Of a DNA stretch of 64,000 nucleotides, positions 32,982 to 41,979 are shown in pieces (the stretch's first letter is position 1; every line of letters starts with the position of its first letter). A program made the translations under genes and the position numbers. The stretch lies in assembly GCF_001427585.1 (NCBI RefSeq), contig NZ_LMGY01000012.1, positions 363,408 to 427,407 on the forward strand, written 5' to 3'. The notes below the pieces were generated by a model that saw nothing but the letters and a program-made list of their open reading frames with translations, had not been told where the DNA came from and searched no databases. This stretch comes from Pseudoxanthomonas sp. Root630. Its GTDB lineage: Bacteria > Pseudomonadota > Gammaproteobacteria > Xanthomonadales > Xanthomonadaceae.

Positions 32982-35900
32982 ATGACGTCTCTTGCATTCG
33001 AGGCCTGCAATTCCTGCGGCCATCCCCCGAGTGCAAGCCCGATGATCCGCTTCAAGAAGCTCCTGCTCGCCAGTGCCGTGACGATCGCGTTGGCATCCAA
33101 TCCGAAAGCGATGGCGCAACAGCGCCAGTTCAACGTGCCGGCCCAGCCGGCGGTGAGTGCCATTCCCGAGTTTGCGCGTCAGGCGCAGGTACAGATCATC
33201 GCGCCCGCGGAATTCCTCGAGGGCGTCGAAACGCCCGCCGTGGTCGGCGAAGAAGATGTCCGCGATGCACTGCGCATGCTGTTGCGTGGTACGCCGCTAG
33301 GGATCCAGTCCGATGATGGCAGCGTGATCCTGCTGCAGGCGACGCAGGGCGATTCGCAGGGCGCAGGCACCGGTACGGTGACGGGCAGCGTGCTGGATCC
33401 GGCCACCGGCGGCTACCTCCGCGATGCCTTCGTGCGTATCACCCGGGGGAGCTGGACGCGCGTCGTGCATTCGGGCGAGCGTGGCGAATTCAAGCTGGCG
33501 GGGGTGCCGTCCGGTTCCGTCGTGGTGACGGTCACCTACACCGGCTTCGGCGAGCAGCGGAAGACCATCGAACTGGAGAACGGCGAGCGCGAACGCGTTG
33601 AATTCCAGTTGCGGAGCACTTCGACGGAATCCGGCGACACGCAGACGCTGGATTCGTTGAAAGTGATCGGGGTTCGTGAAGGCGATGCGCGCGCAATCAT
33701 GGAGCAGCGTGCATCCATGAACATCACCAACACCTTGTCGGCGGACAGCTTCGGTGAGATAGGTGACGGGAATCCTGGCGAGTTTCTGAAGTACATGCCG
33801 GGCGTCGACTTCGACGTCGTCGCCGACGACGCCCCTCGCAACATCAGCTTGCGGGGACTGCCGGCGAAGTACACCGGCGTGACCCTCAATGGCGTGGCGT
33901 TGCCGGGCATCGATGCCAACTCGTCCAGCTCGCGTACCTTCAGTTTCGAACAGAGCGCGCTCGCGGGCGTGGACTCGATCAGTATCAACAAGACGACATC
34001 CGCCGACATGGACGCGAACGCGCCGGCCGGCACCATCGACATCCGGACCAAGCGCGCGTTCGACGCAAAGGGTCGGCGTGTGGTGGTGTCGCTCGGCGGC
34101 ACGACCCATGCCGGCCTGTGGGACAGCCGGAACACCGGCTGGATGGAAGGTGGCTACGACAGCAAGTGGTTGCCCAGCAGCTCGATCACCTACTCGGATG
34201 TCTTCCTGGATCGCCGGCTGGGCATTGCAGCGGGTATCAGCAGTACGAACAACCTCGTCGAACAGTCCCAGATCACCGCCAACCGCAACTACGTGGCCAC
34301 CGCCACCAGCCCGTACCCCTACGCGGTCACCTCCATCGCGGCGGGTGGCTACTCGCGCGAGTACAACCGCCGCGTCGCCTCCTTCAATGCGGACTTCAAG
34401 GCCACGGACGAACTGATCCTGTCATTCGCGGCGAACCTGAGCCGGGGCGACATCGATCCGAACAACATCGCGCCGACCTTCACCAACGGGCGCGCCACCG
34501 CCGCCAATCCGCATGAGGGCGATCCCTCGCTGGACTGGACGACCCATTTCCCGGCCACCACCAACACCCTCGCGCTGAGCCACGTCTATACCTACAAGGT
34601 GGGTTACTCGCGCAACTTCGTGCCGAGCTTCGTGTGGCAGAACGAGAGGTTCAAGCTGGACGGCAACCTGTTCTCGGCCGACTCGACCAGCAAGTACGAC
34701 TCCGGCCGGAAGGGGCAGGTGTCCGGCCTGCTCAACACCGTGACTGCGCGGGGCAACTACAGCGCGTCGCGGAGCAACTGGATGACGCAGGACTGGCAGA
34801 TCCAGCAGATCGACGGCATCGACTGGGCCAGCCCGGACGCGTTCACGCTGGGCTCCTATGCCGGTGCGCTAGGCGCGTCGACTCGTCCGTCGATCCGCAC
34901 CACCAGCGGAAGCTCCGCCGAGTTGGACTATCGCGGAGGGAGCCTGAACTTCGAGTTCTATCAGGACGTCGGCAACGTGCCGGTCACATGGAAGATTGGC
35001 CTGAAGGTCACCGATGCCGGTTATGAATTCGGCAACACGTCCGACGCCAACATCTGGACCTACAACGGTCCGCTCACCAACGCGGAGTTCCTGCGTGCGG
35101 TACAGAGCCAGACCATGTGGCACGGCGGCGAGAGCGGCATGAATATCCGGACGCTGAGTGGAGGAGAACTCTACGTCTACAGTCTGACCAGGATGTACCA
35201 GATGATGCAGGCCAACCCTGAGCAGTGGGTTCGCAGCGAGACGGCCGCGCAGTGGTACGCCGCCAACATCGCCAACGTAAACAAGCTCGACGAGCGCATC
35301 AAGTCGCTGTACTTCATGGGGACCGCCGATCTCACCGACAAGCTCAAGCTGCAGGCTGGCCTGCGCTGGGAGAGGACAAGCGAGACCGGCCACGACTTCG
35401 ATCCGCTGAGTCCCGATACCGTCCGCGCCGCCGGTTACGCCGTATCGGCAGCCACGGGCCGCGCCACGACAGTGGAAGGCCTGAAGTACCAGTACCTGAC
35501 TAACCCGCGCAAGGAGACGGAAGGCAGCTACAACGACTTCTTTCCCAGCGCGTCACTCAAGTACAGCGTCACGGACAGCCTGGACATCCATGCCGGCTAC
35601 AGCAAGACCATCATGCGGCCGGAGGTGAGCGATCTCTCGGGCGTCTGGTCCGTCGCCTACGGCACCGAGGACGGCAACGTGCTCACCGCGCCGAACGCAA
35701 GCCTCAAGCCGGAGTACTCAGACAATTTCTCCCTCCGAGCGACCCAGTACTTCGAACCGGTCGGCCTGGTTGCCTTCGGGTTGTTCCACAACAGGATCAG
35801 GGACCTGATCTCCGTCAGCACCATGACGGCCGAGGAGTTCGGTTACTCGGGTGACGAGCCGATCGACTTCGTCAGCACGGCCACCAATAGCCGCAACGAC

Positions 35901-36413
35901 ATCACCGTCAATGGCTACGAGTTCGAGTTCAACCACGCCATGGACTACCTGCCGGGTGCGCTGAGCGGCCTGACCATCCGCGGACACTTCACCAATACCA
36001 ATCCGTCGGAACGGCTGTCGCGCGTGGCGCAGCAGGTGGCTGGTCTCGGACTTGGCTGGAAGTACGGACCCGTGCGGTTGAACCTCAACACCGTCTGGAG
36101 CGATGAGAAGGATCGCGGACCCACCAATCCGGTCAGTGTCAACAATGGCAATGGCGCGTACTCGGTGGTCCAGGAGCAGCCGTTCGACGACTACCTGGAA
36201 GTGAACCTGTCCGGCAGCTACACCCTCATTCCCAAGACCAGGAACAACTGGCTGGGGCTGGAGGTGTACTTCAGCGCCAACAACATCTTCGACCAGAACC
36301 GCCACACCGTGTACTCGAACGCGCCGGTGGGTCTGGGTACGAGTGGTCACCACAGCCAGATCTACATCACCAGCGGCCGCCGCGCCTCGCTCGGCATCCG
36401 CGCGCGCTTCTGA
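32982..36413 (+). CDS. TonB-dependent outer-membrane receptor with N-terminal STN signalling domain
   Basis: 1,143 residues. GGAGGAA lies before ATG 32982; an alternative ATG at 33042 begins the signal peptide MIRFKKLLLASAVTIALAS more tightly but has no ribosome site. Then: STN domain (QFNVPAQPAVSAIPEFARQA...), a carboxypeptidase-regulatory-like beta domain (GTVTGSVLDPATGGYLRDAF), plug (SFGEIGDGNPGEFLKYMPGV, ISLRGLPAKYTGVTLNGV), and a 22-strand barrel ending in the aromatic residue SLGIRARF. The STN domain signals to FecR. This TonB-carboxypeptidase-like group is common in xanthomonads for glycans and phosphorylated or organic substrates. Followed by PhoD. Confidence 0.96.
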   Translation: MTSLAFEACNSCGHPPSASPMIRFKKLLLASAVTIALASNPKAMAQQRQFNVPAQPAVSAIPEFARQAQVQIIAPAEFLEGVETPAVVGEEDVRDALRMLLRGTPLGIQSDDGSVILLQATQGDSQGAGTGTVTGSVLDPATGGYLRDAFVRITRGSWTRVVHSGERGEFKLAGVPSGSVVVTVTYTGFGEQRKTIELENGERERVEFQLRSTSTESGDTQTLDSLKVIGVREGDARAIMEQRASMNITNTLSADSFGEIGDGNPGEFLKYMPGVDFDVVADDAPRNISLRGLPAKYTGVTLNGVALPGIDANSSSSRTFSFEQSALAGVDSISINKTTSADMDANAPAGTIDIRTKRAFDAKGRRVVVSLGGTTHAGLWDSRNTGWMEGGYDSKWLPSSSITYSDVFLDRRLGIAAGISSTNNLVEQSQITANRNYVATATSPYPYAVTSIAAGGYSREYNRRVASFNADFKATDELILSFAANLSRGDIDPNNIAPTFTNGRATAANPHEGDPSLDWTTHFPATTNTLALSHVYTYKVGYSRNFVPSFVWQNERFKLDGNLFSADSTSKYDSGRKGQVSGLLNTVTARGNYSASRSNWMTQDWQIQQIDGIDWASPDAFTLGSYAGALGASTRPSIRTTSGSSAELDYRGGSLNFEFYQDVGNVPVTWKIGLKVTDAGYEFGNTSDANIWTYNGPLTNAEFLRAVQSQTMWHGGESGMNIRTLSGGELYVYSLTRMYQMMQANPEQWVRSETAAQWYAANIANVNKLDERIKSLYFMGTADLTDKLKLQAGLRWERTSETGHDFDPLSPDTVRAAGYAVSAATGRATTVEGLKYQYLTNPRKETEGSYNDFFPSASLKYSVTDSLDIHAGYSKTIMRPEVSDLSGVWSVAYGTEDGNVLTAPNASLKPEYSDNFSLRATQYFEPVGLVAFGLFHNRIRDLISVSTMTAEEFGYSGDEPIDFVSTATNSRNDITVNGYEFEFNHAMDYLPGALSGLTIRGHFTNTNPSERLSRVAQQVAGLGLGWKYGPVRLNLNTVWSDEKDRGPTNPVSVNNGNGAYSVVQEQPFDDYLEVNLSGSYTLIPKTRNNWLGLEVYFSANNIFDQNRHTVYSNAPVGLGTSGHHSQIYITSGRRASLGIRARF

Positions 36414-36472
36414 TCGCTCCGCGTCGCAAACGCCGCCAACCGGCCAACAGAGAGCAACAAACGGATATCGTC

Positions 36473-38062
36473 ATGCATCATCGTCTTGATCGTCGCAAGT
36501 TCATGTTGGCTGCCGGCGGGCTGGCCCTGTTCGCGGGGCTTGGACGCGCGGGGCGCGTATGGGCCTCGCCGAGCTTCGCCGCGTATCCGTTCCAGTTGGG
36601 CGTCGCCTCCGGCGATCCGATGCCGGATGGATTCGTCATCTGGACACGACTGGCGCCGAAGCCGCTGGAAGAGCACGCCGGCATGCCGATGCTGGCCGTG
36701 CCGGTCCGCTGGGAAGTTGCCGAAGATGAGAGGTTCTCGATCATCGTGCGAAAAGGCGAGGCGCTCGCGCGGCCGGAACTTGGGCACAGCGTGCACGTTG
36801 AAGTGGAGGGACTGCGGGCGCGTCGCCCGTACTGGTATCGCTTCCATGTCGATGGCCAGCCGCCCAGCCCCGTGGGCAGGGTCCGCACCGCGCCCGGCGC
36901 AGGCGATATGCCGGAACGCGTGCGCATCGGCGTGGCCGGCTGCCAGCATCACGAAGCGGGTCTCTACACCGCCTACCACCACCTGAGCCAGGAGCCGGAG
37001 CTGGATGCGGTGTTCCACTACGGCGACTACATCTACGAAGGGCCGGGCAAGGACGTGGCGGTTCCCGTGCGGGATGCGAACGGGAAGCCCATCGACCGTA
37101 AGCATGCCGGCGGCGAGATCTACTCGCTGGACGACTATCGCCGTCGTTACGCGCAATACAAGAGCGATCCGGACCTGCAGGCGGCGCATGCCGCTGCCGC
37201 CTTCCTGTCCACGTGGGATGACCACGAGTTCGACAACAACTGGGCGGCGGCGCAGGACCAGGACGGTACTCCACCGGAAATCTTCGCGCTCCGCCGGTTT
37301 TCCGCCATGCAGGCCTGGTACGAGAACATGCCGGTGCGTCGTGCGTTGTTCCCATCGCCGCAGCATGGCATCACGCTGTATCGTCGCCTGGACTACGGCC
37401 AGATGCTGCGCGTGCATCTTCTGGACACGCGCCAGTACCGCAGCAAGCAGCGTTGCGAAATCGGCACGATCCGGCCCTGCCGAAGCAGTGACGAAAGCGG
37501 GCCTGAGCAGATGCTCGGTACGGCCCAGGAACGGTGGCTGGGCGAAGGCTTGAACGCTAATCCGCGTTGGCACCTGTTGGCGCAGCAGGTGATGATGATG
37601 CCTTACCGGTATCCGGTCAGCCGCAAGTTGGGTCCCGTCAATGCGGATTCCTGGAGCGGCTATCCCGCATCTCGCGCACGAGTGATCGAAATGCTCAAGG
37701 AACGGAAACTGGGCAACGTCGCGGTCGCCACCGGTGACGTGCACAAACACCATGCCGGCGTGGTGCCCTCGCGGGATGAAGATCTCCTCAGTCGGCCTGT
37801 GGCCACGGAGTTCGTGACCACTTCGATCGCCTCCGGCGGTGACGGAAGCGACGTTCCGCCGACGTGGGAGCGCGTGCTGGCCGACAATCCGCACAACCAT
37901 CTGCTCAACGATCGTCGCGGCTACCAGCTGTTCAACATCGGTCGGGACGTGTGGCGGGCCGATGTGGTTGCCGTCGACAAGGTGAGCACGCCGGGCGGCA
38001 GGAAGTCCGTCATCGCCCGTCTGGCCACCGAACGCGGCAAGCCGGGTATCGAAAGAGCATAA
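36473..38062 (+). CDS. PhoD-like alkaline phosphatase/phosphodiesterase, Tat-exported
   Basis: 529 residues. Twin-arginine leader HRLDRRKFMLAAGGLALFAGL. PhoD N-terminal domain (FQLGVASGDPMPDGFVIWTRL), then the metallophosphatase core: GVAGCQHH, HYGDYIYEG, FLSTWDDHEFDNNW, and ATGDVHKHHAG as metal-binding stations. Releases phosphate or alcohol from phosphoesters in the periplasm using iron and calcium. Located 59 bases after the receptor, so the receptor's substrate may be a phosphoester or its products. Confidence 0.93.
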   Translation: MHHRLDRRKFMLAAGGLALFAGLGRAGRVWASPSFAAYPFQLGVASGDPMPDGFVIWTRLAPKPLEEHAGMPMLAVPVRWEVAEDERFSIIVRKGEALARPELGHSVHVEVEGLRARRPYWYRFHVDGQPPSPVGRVRTAPGAGDMPERVRIGVAGCQHHEAGLYTAYHHLSQEPELDAVFHYGDYIYEGPGKDVAVPVRDANGKPIDRKHAGGEIYSLDDYRRRYAQYKSDPDLQAAHAAAAFLSTWDDHEFDNNWAAAQDQDGTPPEIFALRRFSAMQAWYENMPVRRALFPSPQHGITLYRRLDYGQMLRVHLLDTRQYRSKQRCEIGTIRPCRSSDESGPEQMLGTAQERWLGEGLNANPRWHLLAQQVMMMPYRYPVSRKLGPVNADSWSGYPASRARVIEMLKERKLGNVAVATGDVHKHHAGVVPSRDEDLLSRPVATEFVTTSIASGGDGSDVPPTWERVLADNPHNHLLNDRRGYQLFNIGRDVWRADVVAVDKVSTPGGRKSVIARLATERGKPGIERA

Positions 38063-38145
38063 GCTTCATGACAACGAACCGACAGCCTGGCGCGTCACGG
38101 ACGCGGGGTCCCGGGCACGACGAGAAGATGCGGGGAGAACGCCGC

Positions 38146-39402
38146 ATGCGAGCAAGCATGCTGCGGCTGTCCGCGATCACGCTGTCGTCGTGGATCAGTG
38201 CGACGAGCGTTGCCGCGGCAACGGCGAGGGTAGGAGAGCCCCTGCCTCCGTGGCGCGAGGGAGAGCTGGACATCCACCACATCAACACCGGACGGGGCGA
38301 ATCCCAAGTGCTGATCCTGCCGGATGGCACCGGCCTGCTGATCGACATGAGCGGAAAGACCAGCGAGCAGGCACCGTTCCTGCTTCCCAGCCGGCCGGAT
38401 GCTTCACGTCCTCCGGGTGAATGGGTCGCACGGCATGTGCGCCGCGTGCTGCCCGCAGGCAGGGACAAGCTCGACTACGCGCTCATCAGCCACTTCCATG
38501 GCGACCACATGGGGTCGATCACACCGGACTCGCCCTGGTCGGCGAACGGCTACCAGCTCAGCGGCATCACCGAAGTCGCCGAATCGCTCCCGGTGGCCAA
38601 GGTCATCGACCGCGGTTGGCCCCGCTACGACTATCCGGTGCAGCTCAGCAACCCCACGATGGACAACTACTGCCGTTTCCTAGATTGGCAGATCAGGAAC
38701 ACGGGGCTGGTGGTGGAAGCGTTTCAGCCGGGCCGCAACGACCAGATCGCGCTGATGCACACGCGGAACGCGTATCCAAAGTTCGAGATCCGCAACCTGT
38801 ACGCCAGCGGACGGGTTTGGACGGGCGAAGGCGTGTCGACACGTTCTCTGTTTCCTGCGCTGGACGATATCGCGCAGAACGACCATCCGGGCGAGAACAA
38901 GCAGAGCATCGCGCTGCGCGTTCGATACGGTGCGTTCGACTACTACACGGGCGGGGATCTGTCCGCCGTGGATGAGGAGACCGTGATCGAGCCGGTAGCC
39001 TGGAAGAACGTTGAACCGGTCGTGGCGAACGCTTGCGGACCGGTCGACGTGATGAAGGCCAACCATCGCGGAAGCTGGGACGCCAACAGCATCCCGTTCC
39101 TGGCCGCGCTACGACCACGGGTGATCGTTGTTCCCTCGCGCGCGGACGGTCATCCGGCGGTCAGTACGTACAAACGCATGACGTCGCAGGAGGTGTGGAC
39201 GGGTGAGCGGGACATCTTCATCACCAATGTCTCGGATGCTACGGCCAGGACGACCTATGGCGTGGACAAGGCAGCTAGCGTTCAGGGGCACGTAGTTATC
39301 AGGGTCGAGCGGGGCGGTGCCCAGTATCGCGTTCTTGTATTGGATGATGCCGACGAAGCAATGCGGATAAAGGCCGTGCACGGGCCTTATATGTCCAACT
39401 AG
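38146..39402 (+). CDS. Secreted metallo-beta-lactamase-fold hydrolase (ComEC/Rec2-like catalytic domain)
   Basis: 418 residues from ATG 38146, chosen because GGGGAGAA is six bases upstream and a signal peptide (MRASMLRLSAITLSSWISATSVAAA) begins there; ATGs at 38068 and 38128 are in frame. Metal motif SHFHGDHMGS, nucleotide/phosphate-like loop GTGLLIDMSG, and late DVMKANHRGSWD. The HHINTGRGESQVLILPDG start is typical of the ComEC-like beta-lactamase subgroup, which cleaves phosphodiesters. It follows PhoD by 83 bases and ends the receptor locus. Confidence 0.88.
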   Translation: MRASMLRLSAITLSSWISATSVAAATARVGEPLPPWREGELDIHHINTGRGESQVLILPDGTGLLIDMSGKTSEQAPFLLPSRPDASRPPGEWVARHVRRVLPAGRDKLDYALISHFHGDHMGSITPDSPWSANGYQLSGITEVAESLPVAKVIDRGWPRYDYPVQLSNPTMDNYCRFLDWQIRNTGLVVEAFQPGRNDQIALMHTRNAYPKFEIRNLYASGRVWTGEGVSTRSLFPALDDIAQNDHPGENKQSIALRVRYGAFDYYTGGDLSAVDEETVIEPVAWKNVEPVVANACGPVDVMKANHRGSWDANSIPFLAALRPRVIVVPSRADGHPAVSTYKRMTSQEVWTGERDIFITNVSDATARTTYGVDKAASVQGHVVIRVERGGAQYRVLVLDDADEAMRIKAVHGPYMSN

Positions 39403-39420
39403 CGTGTAGTTGGTTGACGC

Positions 39421-39447
39421 TGTCCGCTTCTGGCCGGAAGCGGACAT
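39421..39447. repeat. Dispersed palindrome, intact copy
   Basis: TGTCCGCTTC and GAAGCGGACA are perfect 10-bp arms around TGGCCG, followed by T. Other copies in this window are at 46893-46920 and 53675-53702, with decayed ones at 31136-31164 and 55976-55999. All lie between genes. Confidence 0.88.
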
Positions 39448-39775
39448 CAGCCATCCGTGAAGCAAAGCTCCCTACTAACCAGATCACTAGTTCGATGGGC
39501 GAAGGCGCAGAGCGACCATGTTTAAAGAACTGCCGCAAGCGCACTGATGTCAGTAAATAGAGCGAACAGGTCTGGCATCCAAGCGGAACTCAGCCTTCGA
39601 TTCTCAAGACTTCGCCCAATGGCATCCCAGTGCGGCACTCACGCATCCCCAATCACTTCCGCTTCAGCAATTAGTTGAATCACAGACTAATCGATCCTCA
39701 GCGTCAGAGACTGGATCGCTAGAGTACTCTCTCTGGAAGTGAGAGATTCGGCGGCCACGGATCTCCTTGCGACTA
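39448..39775. other. Intergenic stretch with no recognisable gene
   Basis: About 330 bases of lower GC between the receptor locus and the GNAT gene, which faces the other way (convergent). No ORF with a ribosome site and no terminator besides the dispersed palindrome at its left end. Confidence 0.4.
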
Positions 39776-40243
39776 CTACTGGACATGAGCAGGGAGCAAT
39801 GTGCACGGCGACTTCATCACAAAACCACGCTCTACATTGCCATCAAATCCAAGTGACTCGTACATCCCGTGAGCTTCTAGACGGTTCGCGCCTGACAGCA
39901 ATAGCAACTTGCCGCAAGACCTCTGCCACGCGTAAGAGATTGCAGCAGACATGGTAGCTCGGGCAAACCCCCGCCCGCGGAACTCATCTAGCGTTACCAC
40001 ATGTTCTATTACGCCGATAGGGCGTCCGGCTTTTGCAAAGCTTGGAATAACTGCAACCATGCATGTCGACACTAGCAGGCCATCCACTTCAGCAACAAAA
40101 ATCGTTGATGTCCTGCTGTGAATAATCTTTCGCCATGAGAATTCGGTCTCCGAATTCGGCTCGGTCACATGATGCAAGTGCAGGCAGGCATATAACCGAG
40201 TAATTCCATCGAGATCTTTCTCTCTAGCCTTTCGCACTCGCAT
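39776..40243 (-). CDS. GNAT-family N-acetyltransferase
   Basis: 155 residues with the acetyl-CoA motif EFRGRGFARATMSAAI and the beta-5 end SGANRLEAHGMYESLGF. The N-terminal MRVRKAREKDLDGITRLYACL is usual for the family. GC is clearly lower than in the surrounding genes, which points to recent acquisition. Substrate unknown. No partner genes. Confidence 0.85.
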   Translation of the reverse strand: MRVRKAREKDLDGITRLYACLHLHHVTEPNSETEFSWRKIIHSRTSTIFVAEVDGLLVSTCMVAVIPSFAKAGRPIGVIEHVVTLDEFRGRGFARATMSAAISYAWQRSCGKLLLLSGANRLEAHGMYESLGFDGNVERGFVMKSPCTLLPAHVQ

Positions 40244-40411
40244 GTAGCTTGGCCTCGTGAAGTACTACGTGATGATTTGCTGCTCTACAGCGCCCGGGAT
40301 TCGAAGCGACTGATGAGCCAAGCTTTGCCACGATAGAAGTCCAAGGCAGCGCCTAGATTACGTAAGGCAAATGCTGTAGAACTCCAAACGACCTTGTACG
40401 TGTAAGCTGCC

Positions 40412-40864
40412 TCAGTCATTGACGACGGCAATTCTTGTCATGAATCCGATGCACGCCGGATCCTCCTTGAACTCTCTGATCCGCCCTTTCTCCAGCCTCG
40501 CAAGGGCCACCACAAGAGCCCCAAGTCGCATGTCCCTCGCCCGTTCTGAATCGTCTCCGATCTGAATGAAGAGATGACAAGGGGGCGCCAACGCGTGCTT
40601 CGGAAGCGCGATGCCGCCATTGACCCTCGTGCCATTGGGCATGAGCAGAGCGCCGGGCTCGCCTAGGTAGTAGATGTGGTCCTTGCTCTGAAAAACAGCC
40701 TGGTAGCTCCCCTTTGCCAAGCCGGAAGATACTTTGTTGGCCATCATGACGTCCGCCTCAAGCACGAAGTGACTCGCGCTTGGCACGGGATCGAACGATT
40801 TCGGACTCTTGGTCATGCCACACGCGATCAAGATGATCGTAAGGGCGAGAACAAGCCTTTTCAT
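40412..40864 (-). CDS. Lipoprotein of unknown function
   Basis: 150 residues. Signal MKRLVLALTIILIACG with a lipobox-like LIAC at residue 15; the mature protein has the hydrophobic centre GALVVALARLEKGRIREF and a late cysteine pair (PPCHLF, DPACIGF). Family not recognised. First of four minus-strand genes read from right to left that look like a low-GC accessory group. Confidence 0.65.
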   Translation of the reverse strand: MKRLVLALTIILIACGMTKSPKSFDPVPSASHFVLEADVMMANKVSSGLAKGSYQAVFQSKDHIYYLGEPGALLMPNGTRVNGGIALPKHALAPPCHLFIQIGDDSERARDMRLGALVVALARLEKGRIREFKEDPACIGFMTRIAVVND

Positions 40865-40924
40865 ATCTTCACCCTCATTTGAAACGCCGCACTCGGGACA
40901 CTATGGAAGATCCATGCCCTGCTG

Positions 40925-41401
40925 TTAGGGCACGAGCTTACTGCGCAGGAGCAGATCATTCTTCTCCGAGGTCGGGAAGTCGAAGCTCCCGTAGCCCGCA
41001 CGGATGATGCCATCGATGACTGCGCCATTGCCTTCATGCGGCGTCTCGGGCGTGCGTCGGACCACGAAGATCGCGGCTCCCTTGTTCGCATCCTTGGGGA
41101 GATACACGCCACAATCCCAGCGATCGGACCAACGCGCGTCCGTATTCCTGGGGGGCGCCACACTCATCTGGAAGCAGCCTGCTTGACCCATCAGATAGAC
41201 CGCTTTGGCGTCTTCATACCTTTGGACATAGCGCCCTGCAAAGAGGGTGAACGTTGCAGCCTTCTCCTGGAAAACGTAGTCTTCCAGAAGCGTGTACGTT
41301 TGACCCGCATCCACGACCTTTAGGTTCTTTGGATAGACATGCTTTGCTACCGCGACCGAAGACATAAGGACCAGGGCAACGCCTATTGAGGTGCGCATCA
41401 T
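40925..41401 (-). CDS. Exported protein of unknown function
   Basis: 158 residues from the ATG at 41401, whose ATGA overlaps the stop of the preceding gene; 16 more in-frame codons lie upstream inside that gene. Signal MMRTSIGVALVLMSSVAVAK. The mature part carries CFQMSVAPP and WDCGVYLPKDANK, suggesting one disulfide. Family not recognised. Translationally coupled to the SnoaL-like gene. Confidence 0.65.
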   Translation of the reverse strand: MMRTSIGVALVLMSSVAVAKHVYPKNLKVVDAGQTYTLLEDYVFQEKAATFTLFAGRYVQRYEDAKAVYLMGQAGCFQMSVAPPRNTDARWSDRWDCGVYLPKDANKGAAIFVVRRTPETPHEGNGAVIDGIIRAGYGSFDFPTSEKNDLLLRSKLVP

Positions 41402-41979
41402 GATCCGGCTTGGGCCAAGGGCGTGTAATGGGTGAGCAGGACTACCCACCTCCCTTGCCTCTTTTCCAGCATGAAAGTCACCCTTAGTGACGCATCCCGC
41501 TCGTTACCGTAGCGCGTCCGGGCGCTGTGCTGCAGGGCAATGATGATGACACCGTCCTTAGTCTCTTCGAAGGCGACCTCAGACAGGGCGACATCCGCGT
41601 GATCAGCGAGTCTCGTCGCCTCAGAAGCTCCGACACCAAGCAAGGGGCCTAGAATGTCGCTGCGAGTTTCAACCTCGCCTGCATGTGAGATTCGTAGATA
41701 ATCCGGAGCAAGAAGTTCCTCCAGAATCCTCCGATCGCCTCTTGCTTCGGCAGCAAGCATCAACTTTGCGGCATCCAGTGCGCGTGTATTGTCGGTGATA
41801 GGATACTCGGCCCTAGCCGTCGCAATCATGCCGACTGCGAGCAAGTAGGAAAGCAAGGTCAGCAGGATATCTCGAGTACGCGTCCGCCGCGAAACCTTGG
41901 CTGCATGGCTGATGATCACGTCTGCCTCGATTGATTCCGCGGACGAGAACGAAGCGACTAAATATCCTTTTTCGCTCAT
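41398..41979 (-). CDS. SnoaL/DUF4440-like (NTF2-fold) protein with an N-terminal membrane anchor
   Basis: 193 residues. A basic stretch and a membrane segment (about 38-57, LLTLLSYLLAVGMIATA) precede an NTF2-like cone: AAKLMLAAEARGDRRILEELLAPDYLRISHAGEVETRSDIL, then VTFMLEKRQGRWVVLLTHYTPL, the usual DUF4440 shape. Such domains bind small molecules or act as light enzymes; function unknown. 4-base overlaps with genes on both sides place it in a three-gene unit. Confidence 0.7.
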   Translation of the reverse strand: MSEKGYLVASFSSAESIEADVIISHAAKVSRRTRTRDILLTLLSYLLAVGMIATARAEYPITDNTRALDAAKLMLAAEARGDRRILEELLAPDYLRISHAGEVETRSDILGPLLGVGASEATRLADHADVALSEVAFEETKDGVIIIALQHSARTRYGNERDASLRVTFMLEKRQGRWVVLLTHYTPLAQAGS

